From: Sthenelais limicola
Taxonomy: Eukaryota > Annelida > Polychaeta > Phyllodocida > Sigalionidae
Direction of reading: 5' to 3'
DNA length: 64,000 nucleotides
Assembly: GCA_942159475.1 (NCBI GenBank)
Contig: OW804096.1
Span: 137,587,791 to 137,651,790, forward strand
How positions within the stretch are numbered: the stretch's first letter is position 1; each line of letters begins with the position of its first letter. The notes beneath the pieces were generated by a model, which worked only from the letters and a program-made list of their open reading frames with translations, searched no databases and was not told the origin of the DNA. Positions 1-12,406 of the stretch are shown in pieces. Position numbers and translations under genes: made by a program.

Positions 1-1166
1 TATGCCTGCCGTCCATGTATCAAGGATCTGATGACAATCTCTCATACATTTCAAGGATGACATGCCAGGTGAGGGTGAAGCTCAGTCACTTCAATGGAAG
101 GCGCTATCTTCAGATCTCGATTTTCAAAAAAAAAAAATATTGGCCAGACATTTTAATACATTCCATAACACATTCCACAAAACATTCTCTTGAGAAAACT
201 ACTATACAGTTCTACTACCAATCTGGTCTCCCCTCCATGCTTTAAATCTATACAATTAACTAATACATTTCTCATCTCTGCCTACCGTTCAATACATAAT
301 GGTCTTGATGGACTCTTTATGCTGGTACAAGTAATAACCTTCATTAGTCATATTTTTCTTAAATACTGTTTTATTCTCAATCATTGGTATTTATACAGAT
401 CAGCCTTGGGTGGACCTTCCCATGAGAAAGCTTCAGTTTATCTTGTCACCAGACTTAACTACTATGATATATTTTTTTTATAGACTTTATTTCGACAGCT
501 TCTCCAATGATTGAACATGAGAACAAGTTTCTTAAACATGAAATCAACGTTTTGCTGAAGTGAGAGCTACAACTATGGTGTGCAATTTTGTGAGGCTATC
601 TTTAAAGGATAAATAACGGCTCATGCTAAATGAGCTAACAGCTAAAATGTATAGAATCAAGACAGCTTTACAGCTTCACTCATACATGCTGCTAAAGACT
701 GGCCATAGGTTATTGGCACAGCTGAGGACAGATCCTTGGTCATGACTTATGGCTTAATAGATTAAAGATAAACTGTTACTGGTGATTAGCCTAGGACCTA
801 CCTGATTTTGAAAATGGGATACACTACCTGTATAAGCACACAACCCATTTTCTCTTATTTTTATCCATCAAACCTTAATTAACCCAAAATTAACAAATGG
901 ACGATGTCCACAAAAATTATACACAAGGAAACTCAATACCACGAGTCACACCTTGATGAAGATATAGCTAGTGCATCCCATTGCAGTAGTGTAGGTAACT
1001 AGTCACTTTATACCCCTGTATACCGTTAATTCTAACTTAAAAGTCTAGTCTAAGGGTCTGGAAGAGCTGTGGCTGCCACAGAAGAGGACTGACCCATTTC
1101 CAATGTAAATTATCTATATTTTTATCATGTATTGTCTTCGGAAATAAACAATTACATTAATGGTGA
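1..1166. other. No gene recognised
   Basis: AT-rich sequence with many stops in all frames. The first ~70 bases resemble the local repeat R1 that recurs at 2.6-4.2 kb (the shared text is around CCATGTATCAAGG). I see nothing else that I can support here. Confidence 0.5.
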
Positions 1167-1334
1167 TAGTACTATCTGTAATTTATACTCGGGTTAGTAC
1201 TATCTATAATTTATACTCAGGTTAGTACTATCTGTAATTTATTCTTGGGTTAGTACTATCTGTAATTTATACTCAGGTTAGTACTATCTGTAATCTATAC
1301 TCGGGTTAGTACTATCTGTAATTTATACTCGGGT
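1167..1334. repeat. 28-bp tandem repeat, six copies
   Basis: Six head-to-tail copies of a 28-bp unit beginning TAGTACTATCTGTAATTTAT and ending in CGGGT or CAGGT, with one to three substitutions per copy. The array is exactly 168 bp. There are no spacers between units, so it is a minisatellite and not a CRISPR array. Confidence 0.9.
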
Positions 1335-2380
<1,046 letters not shown>

Positions 2381-2644
2381 ATATAACACTCAGAATGGTT
2401 TACTTAGGGAAGGTTTAGATACAAAGGAAATGCAGAAGAGAAAAGAGACAGTAAAGAAAGGTTAGAACAAAGGTGGTGATTCCAAGTTATGAGAAAGATA
2501 GGTGAGACAGATGAGGGTGATCAGGGAAGGGTGGAGTTGCTGCTACAACTGACACAATAGCTGACTACGATAGGATGAGATGGACAGTAGAACTTTTTTT
2601 AAGACGTTTATTTCCTGACAATTTCACTAAGTGTTTATCACTTA

Positions 2645-3017
2645 TGGGAATAAGTTGAGTGCACCACCTGATGAGAGTTGAGTGCACCAGGTTCATGGCT
2701 TTTTCTGGGTTCTTGTCAAAACCAGGCAACATAGCCTCGTGGAGCAGTGAGGCTTCTCTGCCAGAAACTACAGTGCTAGTAAACTACTTAGCCAAAATCA
2801 TCCTGTATCAATTGCCCATCATGCTGTGAGGTATTTTCAACCAAGGCGTACATCCTGGTTGAGTGTCCACTACGTCTGTCAGCTATGTATCAAGGGCGCT
2901 CATTTCTCAGTCGAGGATGACCAGACAGGGCTAGAAGATGCTGTTTTTATGAACGTTGCTGGGGATGTCATGAAGGGTAGTTCTGAAGATGAAATTAGTC
3001 ACCTCTGTACCTGCTAA
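2645..3017 (+). repeat. Local repeat R1, copy 1
   Basis: First of three diverged copies of a ~370-bp sequence. Landmarks are GTGCACCAGG, GGCTTTTTCTGGGTTC, CATGCTGTGAGGTATTTT and GAAGATGAAATTAGTCACCTC-like ends. All copies have the same orientation. It contains an open frame of 63 codons (2826-3017) that is not convincing as a gene. It is probably a non-autonomous element or a local segmental duplication. Confidence 0.75.
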
Positions 3018-3109
3018 CTAAACTCAGCTTTTAGAAAGCATTTCTGTTCTGGGTGTAAGAAGTTACTGTATGGCGCTGTATCAAGGATCATGAAGGTAAA
3101 GACCAGTGT

Positions 3110-3440
3110 TTAGTGTAGCACCTGATGAGAGGGAAGGTGCACCAGGTGCATGGCTTTTTCTGGGTTCTGGTCAACACCAGGCAACATAACCTAGTAGATC
3201 AGTTTGTCTGGCTTTCCTAGCAGTTTGTTTGGCTTTCCTGCCAGAAACTATTGTGATGTCCAGTTGATGCTTAAATCATCATGCAATTCTTTACACTATC
3301 AATTGTCCATGCTGTGAGGTGTTTTCAACCAAGGCATACATCCTGGTTGAGTGTCCACTAAGTCTGTCTGCCATGTATCAAGGGTGCTCATTACTCACTG
3401 GAGTCAGAGGGCATAACATGCCCAGACAGTCCCAAACTAT
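3110..3440 (+). repeat. Local repeat R1, copy 2 (3' part replaced)
   Basis: Same landmarks as copy 1. It loses similarity after GAGGGCATAAC, where the sequence runs into an S-type repeat. Confidence 0.7.
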
Positions 3441-3485
3441 GGACAAATTGGGCTTTTTTACTGGATATTATGCTATATATACAAT

Positions 3486-3612
3486 AAAGTGCCTTTCTGT
3501 CTCTTTTCTGTCTCTCTCCCTTCTTTATCTCTATTTCCTGGGTATGATCATAAACTGCCTCCCTTTCAGCTCAACCGCCCTTGATATAACCATATTAAAT
3601 GTGTTAGATTGG
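3486..3612 (+). repeat. S-type dispersed repeat, partial
   Basis: Carries the S-family blocks AAAGTGCCTTTCTGTCTC, a pyrimidine (TCTCTG/TCTCCC) tract, CCTGGGTATGATCATAAACT and a CGCCCTTGATATAA-type 3' part. The first block lacks its usual TCCTGGGTAAG start. Compare the complete copy at 36121-36304. Confidence 0.8.
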
Positions 3613-3864
3613 TTGCTTTATGCATCTCACTCACTCATAAAACTGGGGCACAATAATTTTGATAATGGTTGCACGTGTCGTTTCCTCTCAAGATGACACT
3701 GTTGAAGCCAACACTTTATTCTTGGGAGGCGGGTGTCAACCTCATTGTTTTATCAGTTTTTATTTGATCACTTCAAACCAAAGGCGATCTATCTGTTGTT
3801 AGAGAGTTTAGCCTTTTTTACATTTTGTTTGTATACTCTAATAGTTCTAGTATTATTATTTCCT

Positions 3865-4240
3865 CTGTTACTCAAGAGGGAATGTGCACCAGGTACATGG
3901 CTTTTTCTGGGTTCTGGTCAACACCAAGCAGCATAACCTAGTAGAACAGTTGGGCTTTTCTGCCAGAAATTACTCTGTCCAGTCAAAGCTAGAATCATCG
4001 TGTATCAATTATCAATTGTCCATCATGCTGTGAGGTATTTTTAACCAAGGCATACATCCTGGTTGAGTGTCCACTACGTCTGTTGGCCATGTATCAAGTT
4101 TGCTCATTTCTCAGTGGAGAATGTCAAGACAAGAGGGCATAACTGTGGACAAATTGAGGTAGATGATGTTTTCATGAACATCGCTGCAGACGTCATGAAG
4201 GGTAGTTCTGAAGATGAAATTAGTCACCTCTACCTGCAAA
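3865..4240 (+). repeat. Local repeat R1, copy 3
   Basis: Third copy of the ~370-bp R1 repeat. It contains GTGCACCAGGTACATGGC, CTGTGAGGTATTTTTAACC and the GATGATGTTTTCATGAAC block. It ends immediately before the poly-T that marks the 3' end of a minus-strand retroelement. Confidence 0.75.
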
Positions 4241-4262
4241 CTAAACACATCAGTGTTTTTTT

Positions 4263-5545
4263 GTTTTTTTTTGTTTTTTTTTTTTGGACGAATTTTATTC
4301 AGGTTAATATTCAGGCGTTGGCCTTTCTTAATGTGAATCGGGTCAGACCCGGTATTCCTCCATACCCTGATCTTTAGCTATTACATTTGTTGTCAATAAA
4401 GTGAGTAAGGCCAAAATACATTTTAATTGTACATATTGTATCTAGAAGAGAGAAAAAATGAAAGAATGGGTTATGATGGTAGGTGTGATGAGGGGTGGGA
4501 GGCAGGATAGGTGATAAATGTAGGGATGGATTTGATAAATAATTCAGTGGTAGATAACATGGGTAAAATTACAGTTGTGAGTTTTGAACTTGGTATATAG
4601 TAACGGTTTATATTATACAACGTTTTGTGGTTAATACTTTTTTGTTGTTTTAGAACATGTTTTATTGCAGGAATAGTCATTCAGGGTCGTCGCAGTTACG
4701 ATGTTCCCACTGCCTGCCTAGAATCATTTACAGATACATAAATATATACATGTTGGATAAATACAGAATATAATATTCAAGGATTAGTAAAGGACATTGT
4801 GTTGGCCGAGGGGGAAGACTAGGTGAGCTATCCGCTAAGATACATCTAAATGATATTTAATCGGGATGATGTGGAATCAGATCTCTTTTAAGGATTATTT
4901 TGATTGCAGAAGCATCCATGTAATATTTTGGTCTAGGTTATTCCATATTTGGCTAAGTTGGTAACTGACCGATTGTCTATTCAGATTTGGAATATAGTTG
5001 TAGGAGAGTAATGGCCTCGTTTTGCCTGGTATTACGGACTGGAACATTAATGTACTTGACAGAGAGTTTCTTTGCTGAATTCATTTGTAAGAATTTTCTT
5101 CCATCCAAGATTGTCATTACCCTGCCAGCTTCATGCAGTTCGATAGTGGGAGTATCAAAGGGGAATTTCAATGCTATTCTTAGGGCTTCGTTCTGAAGCC
5201 TTTGTATTTTCCTGTTTTTTTACTACACCTATAAGGGTAAGAAAAAGGAGGGAATAATCTAAGATCGATAAAATCAACAATTTAACGAGGCAGATTGCTG
5301 CACTTGTCAGATATTGTCTCATTAGTCCCAATTGGTATATTCTTAGTTTTTAAAATATGTGTCTTGCCATATATAGACTGTTCTGGCGAGATTCTTAAAC
5401 TTTTGCATCAATTGTTTGGCGGGCCACCGATAATAGTTTATTCCAAGTATATATATGGAATTATGCTTAGTTTGTTTGTTTTAAGATGTTTATTCAGCAG
5501 TGCAAAATTATGTACGGTGTACACTATTCTCATTCCTAGCTGATA
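4263..5545 (-). pseudogene. Non-LTR retrotransposon 3' half (RT C-terminal remnant)
   Basis: Read on the minus strand, the element ends in an AATAAAATTCG-like signal followed by an A tract (plus-strand T runs at 4260-4285). The frame 4977-5171 gives a peptide of the type found after the RT palm in jockey/CR1-group elements: IQRLQNEAL-like text before it, then the core ALKFPFDTPTIELHEAGR. After frameshifts the C-terminal QLSQIWNNLDQNI motif follows. Farther upstream, degenerate ILDYSLLFL text marks the region just after the palm. Several stops and shifts show it is dead. No catalytic residues remain. The 5' limit near 5545 is approximate. Confidence 0.7.
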
Positions 5546-5559
5546 TTTAGAAAAAGTTA

Positions 5560-5995
5560 GGAAAAGTTTCAGTCAACACAGCGACGTGAAGGCAAATATA
5601 GCCAGCATTATATAATCAAAATTATCATTTGTACATAAGTCAATTACAAAAATAGAAAATGTAGCAGTACAAATATTTAAAAACCACCACCTAGGGCAAC
5701 ATCCCTTTACTACATCCATAAGAGCATCGTTTCAAAGTCAGTATCATCCAAAATACAAAAGAGCAAAGTCAAGTACGAAGATTTATGCTAGTATAATCTG
5801 TCAAGACTGAAGGGTTATTTCATAGCAAAACGTGGTCGTCCTTGACATCGAACAAATGAACAATAGCCTGGAAGGCTTTAGGGACACAAGACAACGGGGA
5901 TATTATTCAAGTAGATTTTCTGGACTAGGGATTTCCCAAACATGTTGATTGACTGAGAAAGCATTTATACAAATTTTCTTTATTTGATTTTTAAA
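5560..5995. other. Probable 3' UTR of the following minus-strand RT remnant
   Basis: No frame of interest. On the minus strand the RT C-terminal peptide continues to about 5900 (FKNQIKKICINAFS then a stop), after which the sequence is non-coding. Confidence 0.4.
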
Positions 5996-6510
5996 GGAAG
6001 CATGGTCATTGTTCGCCTTTACTTCCATGGGGAGAGAGTTCCAGTAATTCAAAATTGGAAGCATGGTCATTGTTCGCCTTTACTTCCATGGGGAGAGAGT
6101 TCCAGTAATTCAAAATTTTACCAAATAGACTCTTGCGAATCCATTCTTTGCGCCAGGGATATAATATCAACCTGTTCTCCCTCATATTGTACTCATGTGG
6201 TCGAATATTCTCGTCAAAGTTATAACAACTCCAGAAAATCCCAAAGAATTTTTGAAGTCTCCTATAGCACAGAGGGATAATCCCAAAACTACGGTGCAAC
6301 TCAACATTATTAATTCTGTATACCCCCCTTCTGGTCTTAACGCCTATGCACAAACGGAGACAATTATTCTGCGTTACCTGTAGTCTTTTTAGATCTTGTT
6401 GACTACCCAAATCCATGGTTAAAGAGCTTGATTCCAACACAGGAAGGATATAAGTCTTAAATATTAGGATTGCGATATCTCTGCTAATGTAATGCCTTAG
6501 TATTGCGCAG
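5900..6510 (-). pseudogene. Non-LTR RT C-terminal fragment
   Basis: The minus frame 6006-6440 encodes text typical of the region after the RT palm: LKRLQVTQNNCLRLCIGV, NMRENRLILYPW and ILNYWNSLPMEV. Upstream, the in-frame AIL..YISRDIAILIFKTYILPVLE is the standard linker to the C-terminal domain. It is broken by the 61-bp duplication. It abuts a different RT element at about 6511, with no polyA between them. The nearest families are the CR1, L2 and jockey groups. I cannot assign it more closely. Confidence 0.75.
5996..6117. repeat. 61-bp perfect tandem duplication
   Basis: Two adjacent copies (5996-6056 and 6057-6117) of a 61-bp segment beginning GGAAGCATGGTCATTG. They lie inside the RT C-terminal coding remnant. 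Because 61 is not a multiple of three, the duplication shifts the frame, and the same peptide sense reappears in another frame. Confidence 0.9.
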
Positions 6511-7432
6511 ATTTAGGTATAATTTTTTTTAGCATTTTTTGTGTCCATGTTCAAAACTTCTGGTATATATTACTCTCATATCAATGTTTCTAGGGTCTTG
6601 GGCTAAACGGTGGCCCACCCGTAATAGATGTAGTCTTTGGTGGTATGTCAGGGGAAGGAGCTTTTTCTCAATATGGAGGTCTCTTGGTTGCACTTTATAT
6701 ATAATTCTCAATATTGTATTTTGTAGTATTTGCAATTGATGCAAGGGAGTGGAGTGAGTGAGCGTCAAGGAAGATATCCACTTGATCTATGACTGGCAGT
6801 ACCATTACTTTATAGACCATGAGTAGTGTATTTGTCGGAAGTTTGTCTCCGAGCTTTGAGAATTGCCAGGTTTTAGAGCTCAAGGAATTTATAAATTTTG
6901 ATGTCTGGTCTTTAAATTTTAGGGCCGAGTCAATAATTGTACCTAGATATTGACATGAGGTCTTCCATCTTCCATAGTAGTATTATCAAATAATACCTCA
7001 AGTGGATTTGATCCACTGGCTTTTTGAGTTTCCCATCTCGATCTGAGCGGAGGGCGTCCGAAAAGGGTTTGTACTTTGGATTTGGAATAGTTTAGGGAGA
7101 TTTTATTAAATTTACACCAAATGGTTAGTGAGTGAAGGTCAGATTGCAGTTGGGTTGTTGTTGTTTTCAGATCTTGGCCTGTGGAGTAGATAATTGTATC
7201 GTCTGCAAACATTTGTATTGCAGAATTGGAGATATGATTTGGTAGGTCATTTATATACAAATTAAATAGAACTGGTTCCAGCGTTGTTCCCTGTGGAATG
7301 CCACATATAATAGGGAGTTTTCTCGAGTAATTTATTTACTACAATGTTTTGGGTACAGTTTTCTAGATAATTTTCAAACCATAGTAATTCTTTATCAGTT
7401 CTACCAAATGTTTTTATTTTGATACCCCGTTA
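6511..7432 (-). pseudogene. CR1/L2-like RT fragment, family A copy 1
   Basis: Several minus frames together cover the RT palm and C-terminal part. GVPQG-like degenerate text lies near 7290. It is followed by YINDLPNHISNSAIQMFADD (the catalytic FADD box is intact), WCKFNKISLNYSKSKVQTLF, then MVYKVMVLPVIDQVDIF and the RDLHIEKKLLPL region. It is the same family as the near-intact plus-strand element at 47-50 kb. It is truncated at both ends and carries frameshifts around 6950 and 6700. Confidence 0.85.
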
Positions 7433-8571
7433 TGGTGTAAGAAGTTACTGTATGGTGCCTGGTGTTAACATTATGGTTTTTCACAAATTCCTGCCCCCGT
7501 CCTGTAGCACATGCCATTTTGGGTTGAGTCCATCTATGAGATATTGGTTATTGTTCTGGGTCAGGCCTTGATATCAGCAATGTACCTAGAGTATTAGTAT
7601 AACTATGAACTAATAACATACATTAGTTCATGTGAATGCCCTCTAAAATTGACCCTAGCTTATTTTGTTCAGATAGTTTGGGTTGTTTAGCTTTAACGAA
7701 GCGAGAGACATTCCCCCTCCCCAGTAGCAATCAGTGGTACATTCCACTAGTTTGTCTCCTTTTGTAGAAAAATGGAAATATGTTAAGTCGTTGTTTTAGC
7801 GCTTGGCATTTCTAGGTGTATAGAACATGAAAACACAAACAATGTTGAACAAGAAAATATGCATATCTGCTCAGATGATGGCTATTGCAAGGTAAATGAT
7901 GAATATAATATAAATCTAATACTCTTATACTCCTATAGAAATGCCAGATAGCGCAGAGCGAAATGAATGTATGCAAAGAGTTATCCCATGTAGGGGGACA
8001 GCAACCTGTCCCGTTTTTGTCCCTCTGGGTTAGGGGGGGACACAAGGGACATTTTAAGGGGTGTAGGAGGGGGCGGTGCCCCCCAGGCCCTCCCTGGTAC
8101 CTCCAGACCCCAGGGGTTTTTTTGGCATAAAGTTTTCTGCATTTTGCCACAAAAAAGGGGGGGGAGGGGGGAGTAAAATGGGTATCATGTTAAGCAAGAC
8201 TCCTTGAAATCATAAAATGGGGTCTTTTTCGGCATGAGGTTTTCCATGTTTTACCACAAAAAGTGGGGGTGGGTGGGGGAGGGGGGGTAAAATGCCTTGA
8301 AAATTTGCGGAAAGGCTGGAACAAAGAAGCGTACACTTTTGTGGGGGCACGGGCTGCGAATTTAATTGGAAGAGTGGTTTATGAGTGATAGTCAGACATA
8401 AGCTACCAAAAGCGTATATGGACTGGCCTAGTTATTTAATGAACTAACATATCAAGTCAAAAAATGTGAGGATTGGATGACAAATCACAATAACTCACAA
8501 ATGGGTATTGTTGTGCGGTGTAATCGACGAAGATTACTCCGCGACAACCATGTCGATCCAGTTTTTTAAAG
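7433..8571. other. Non-coding spacer with G-rich repeats
   Basis: No gene recognised. The segment 8030-8300 is dominated by G runs. Two related modules (about 8124-8177 and 8232-8290) each read roughly GGCATRAGGTTTTC, then CCACAAAAA, then long G runs, then TAAAATG. The 112-codon minus frame across it is low-complexity and not convincing. Confidence 0.6.
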
Positions 8572-10985
8572 AAATTTTATTGGATATTTTCTTCATAACA
8601 TGATAATCTCATAGGTTCCAAATAAACATGATTATACAGAGTTTTCTTTACCTCTTTACTAATTTAATACATTTAATCAGCAAGTTGAACTTGATATTAA
8701 GTTAATAGTTGAAGGATTGAGGCAACTCAACTGAAAACGACCATGTTCGTAGTTCTGTAGTTGATATTAAGTTGTTCATTTTGTTCATTAATCATGTGGT
8801 GACTGGTACATCTTTCAGATTCTCCAGAATTAACTGTTTTCTATACATGATACTTAGAATAGCAATCTTATACCTTTTTTCAAGGGATGCAGTACCACAA
8901 TCAGCACATAATTCCTCTTTATTTCTCCCATCATTGTGATAGATAATCTTTACTGCTCGGTACAATACCCTTTGCAGTTTGGCTCTTAGATCAATTGACA
9001 CAAATGTTGAGAATAAACTTCCATATTCAAATAGTGAGAGGATATGGCTTTTTACTATGGTTTTAGCCATAGGAATGGACAGATACTGTCTTATACGCTG
9101 AAACTGGAATAATTTTGAGATGGCAGCTGCTTTCATCTTTAGGAAGTGCTCCCTGAGCGACAAATTACTATCAATTTTCAATCCTAGATGTTTTACGGAT
9201 TTATAATTTTTTATTTCGTGCCCTTTTAAGTATAATTTACCTAAGGTATTAAAACGAATTTTCTTGATCCTGTTGTTCATACCTAATATTTGCATTTGAC
9301 ATTTCATTTCGTTTAGGCTTAGCTTATTATCAGACATCCATTTGTTTATATAATTCATTGCTAGCTGTGTCTGAGTAATACATAGATCTAGGTCGCGACC
9401 AGTAATACTGAGAGCTTCAGCATATAAAGTCAAATTGATTTTTAAGCCTTCTTCATTTAAATTATCAAAACATCTAGATACATCGTTGATATATATTAGA
9501 AACAGGATTGGACCAACATGACTTCCTTGCGGAACGCCTCTATTTATACTAACCAAGTCTGATAAATGTCCCTTCAATTCAGTGCATTGGCATCGATTTT
9601 TTAAATAATTCATTATTAACGTGACAACTGATGGATTAAAATTATAATATTCAAGCTTTCGTTTCAAGATGGAATGATTAATAGTTAAAAGCCTTAGAAA
9701 TATCATAGTACGATGCTACTGTCAAAAAAACATTATTTAAACCTTCAACAATAAGTGATAGAAAATCAAAGACTTAAATTAGTTGATCTATTTTTCCTAA
9801 ATCCTCCTTGTGAGGCACAGAAAAAGTTGTTAAGTTCCATATGGTAAACAATGGCTGTACACATGATTTTTTCAAGAAGCTTGGACATAGTCGGTACAAT
9901 AGAGATCGGTCATAAGTTGTTAAATAATCTTAGGTTACCATCTTTGGGAATGGGCTTAATAATGTATTCTTTCCATTCTGAGGGCATTAGGCCAGTGGAT
10001 ACACAACGTTTCATAAGTAATGTGACATGGGTTACAAAAAGTTTTAAAAACATTTTCAAGGTTTTTGTATTAACCCAGTTGAATCCACAACTTTTAGACA
10101 GACTTTCGGTTACTCTACTGTCCACATGGGACCTTGTCACAGTGGAATGAGTTTAGTTGTCAGTGCTATCTTGCCAGTATTTTTTAAGTAGTGATGGTCC
10201 TGGGTAAGACCTTAAAGAACCCCACTCACTCACTCCATATTATTATTATTGTTAGAAGACAAGTTATGATTTTTTTTTGAGGAAGTTAATATGTCCTCTT
10301 TTTCCTGATTTGTTGGCTCAATAATTTTGTTGGCCAAGGTTGGCCCGATATTGGCGAAGAATTTGTTAAATGTATCAGGAACTGAATAGTGACTGGTTTC
10401 CCTTCTACGTCAGTGAGTTGAATTTCAGAAGTCTTTTTTTTTACTTTTCTGGGCATATTACTTCATTGATCGTTTTCCATAGAGCTCTGGGGTCGCTTTT
10501 GTTCAATTCAAGTTTGCTGCCTATCAACAAATTTTTTCTACTTTTCTATTTTTTCTACTTCTACACATGGTATTTCCTCTGTTTCTTAAATATTTTGCAC
10601 GAATGGGTAATTCTTTATCATTCTGGGCCTTAGCCAATCTAAATAATTATTCTCATTGAAATTGATGGTGAAATACCAACAAAACACCAGCTTGTGGTGC
10701 GTTGCCTATTCTCGATGGTCATTGTGGTGATCACCTTTGTGAGCCATTCAGGCTTTTTTCTTACATTGGGTCATAACAGTGATACAATTTCTCCCAGTCC
10801 AGATCAGTTAATATTTCATTAAGGATTTTTTGGTCCAGTCCTTTCATATTACGTGCAAAATATTTATTATTTACATAGCTAGTTCTTTCTTTTTTGATAA
10901 GTATATAAGTTGGAAAATCTGAGGAGAGATCTTTTAAGGAATGTCCAGAATAGATGAATTTTTGTTTGGTGTATATTTATAGCTA
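8572..10985 (-). pseudogene. Non-LTR retrotransposon, family B copy 1 (EN end, linker, RT)
   Basis: Read on the minus strand. The end of the APE endonuclease (GHSLKDLSSDFPTYILIKK) is near 10960-10900. The linker NKFFANIGPTLANKI-like block is near 10345-10300. The RT fingers (9910-10140, MPSEWKEYIIKPIPKDGNLR) and a 304-codon RT frame (8792-9706) with GVPQGS and FLIYINDV follow. The catalytic YADD box reads YAEA (LTLYAEALSI), so both key aspartates are lost and the RT cannot be active. Frames shift between 9706 and 9910. The 3' end has AATAAAATTTC followed by a short A tract (T run at 8572). A small S repeat is embedded at ~10196. The related copy at 21.6-22.8 kb keeps YADD. Confidence 0.85.
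10196..10240 (+). repeat. Miniature S repeat (internally deleted)
   Basis: Only the two ends of the S repeat are present: TCCTGGGTAAGACCTTAAAG joined directly to CCCACTCACTCACTCC. The pyrimidine tract and hairpin are gone. It lies inside the RT pseudogene of family B. Confidence 0.7.
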
Positions 10986-11061
10986 AACTACTGGTGGCTA
11001 AACTAAAAGAAACAGAAGGTGCGTTTCTGTCTCTTTCCGTCTTTCTCCCTTCTTCTCATAG
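10986..11061 (+). repeat. S-like pyrimidine tract remnant
   Basis: GTGCGTTTCTGTCTCTTTCC followed by a TCTCCC-rich tract resembles the middle of an S repeat without its start. Confidence 0.5.
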
Positions 11062-11213
11062 TCCTGGGTAAGACCAAAAAGTGCCTTTCTGCATCTCCAA
11101 TTTTCTCTCCCTTTCTATTTCTTATTTCCTGGGTAAGATCATAAACTGCCTCACTCTCAGCTCTCCCGCCCTTAATATAACCTTCAATGTGTTAATAAGG
11201 GCGTGAAGCAACG
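11062..11213 (+). repeat. S repeat, copy
   Basis: Starts TCCTGGGTAAGACC, has the short pyrimidine middle, CCTGGGTAAGATCATAAACT, and ends in the CGCCCTTAATATAA...TTAATAAGGGCGT hairpin region. Confidence 0.85.
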
Positions 11214-11430
11214 TCCTGGGTAAGACCTTAAAGTGCCTGGTCCTGGGCGGGACCTTAAAGTGCCATTCTGTCTCTTTTCTCTGTCTCTCTCTCCCTTCTT
11301 CTCTATCTCTGTTTCCTGGGTATGATCATAAACTGCCTCCCTCCCTCTCAGCTCTCCCGCCCTTGATATAACACTTCAAAGTGTTGATAGTATTGATAAG
11401 GGCGTAAAGCCACCAATCTCACTCACTCAC
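11214..11430 (+). repeat. S repeat, copy with duplicated start
   Basis: Directly abuts the previous copy. The start block appears twice (TCCTGGGTAAGACC, then TCCTGGGCGGGACC). The 3' part keeps the hairpin arms CCCTTGATATAACACTT and AAGTGTTGATA...AAGGG, and the terminal ACCAATCTCACTCACTC. Confidence 0.9.
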
Positions 11431-11541
11431 AGGAAGGAAATGAGGAAGCAAACAAAGTCTGAAACAAATTCCTTTTTTGCCAATGTTTCCATTTCCATTT
11501 CCATTTCCAACTGGTTTTATCCAGCCTGCTTTCCACCGCAC

Positions 11542-11595
11542 ATTGCAGAAGATGGTAAAATTGCAGAAGATGGTAAAATTGCAGAAGATGGTAAA
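11542..11595. repeat. 18-bp tandem repeat, three copies
   Basis: Three perfect copies of ATTGCAGAAGATGGTAAA. A (TTTCCA)n run lies ~50 bp upstream. Both lie between two S copies. Confidence 0.9.
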
Positions 11596-11613
11596 ATTGA
11601 CCTTCACACATGG

Positions 11614-11810
11614 TCCTGGGTAAGACCATGAAGTGCCTTTCTGTCTCCTTTTCTGTCTCCTTTTCTGTCTCCTTTTCTGTCTCTCTCTCCCGTCTCTCTC
11701 TCCCTTCTACTCTATCTATTTTTCCTGGGTATGATTGTAAACTGCCTCCCTCACAGCTCTCCCACCCTTGATATAATCATATTAAATGTGTTGATAAGGG
11801 CATGCATTTC
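11614..11810 (+). repeat. S repeat, copy
   Basis: Starts TCCTGGGTAAGACCATGAAG, with an expanded CTGTCTCCTTTT tract and the 3' hairpin region. It is truncated after GATAAGGG. Confidence 0.85.
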
Positions 11811-12406
11811 TCGTTTCATCTGCTAGGGTGACGCCCTGGGCATGCTCAGTCACTATGGTCGCTGTGGCTTTTAGCGCGACCGACATGTTTGCGCTATCAG
11901 TAGCTGATGAGCGGCCAAGGCCATCTCTTCCTTGGCGTGCTCGCGCCGCATCTTCAGTAGGTCCTCTTGGAACCCTCCTATTTTCATTAAATAACCGGGG
12001 GTCCTTTCTAGACAGAGCGCCCACGGTTCAAGTAAGGCAAATTGGATTGCTTTTTCAAAAAAGGTTGCCCTGAGCTCCAAATTGATCGCCTCTGTGTTGG
12101 CGTTACGAGCTGTCGTCCAGGTCCCCTTGGCTTCCATTGGTAGCTGTTGGTACTCATCATGGGTCTGAAAAGATAGCAATGGTATATGTGGAGTTGTGTA
12201 TAGACTCTTGGTAATTATTTCTCTTAATCTTTTCTCATTCCCTTTTATCTGCGTCTCTGAAGAGTTGTTCTCTAAATTTGCCAGAAAAACAAGGTTGTCT
12301 GAGTTTTATTGAAAGTTTTATTGAGATTACATTCATCAACGTCATTACGATCAGTTTTACCACTGGTGGCGCCATCTTTGGTGGTGCCATCTTTGGTGGT
12401 GCTTGG
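11811..12406. other. Unassigned, weak minus frame
   Basis: A 102-codon minus frame (11871-12179) with NLELRATFFEKAIQFALL and a charged helical C-terminal part is open. It has no recognised family, start context or splice sites. A GGTGGCGCCATCTTTGGTGG sequence is duplicated at 12365-12400 and recurs diverged at ~12756, so it flanks the next S copy on both sides. Confidence 0.3.

Noticed and set aside
1167..1334. CRISPR-like array of 28-bp repeats
   Set aside because: Units are directly adjacent with no spacers, and the sequence is animal-like.
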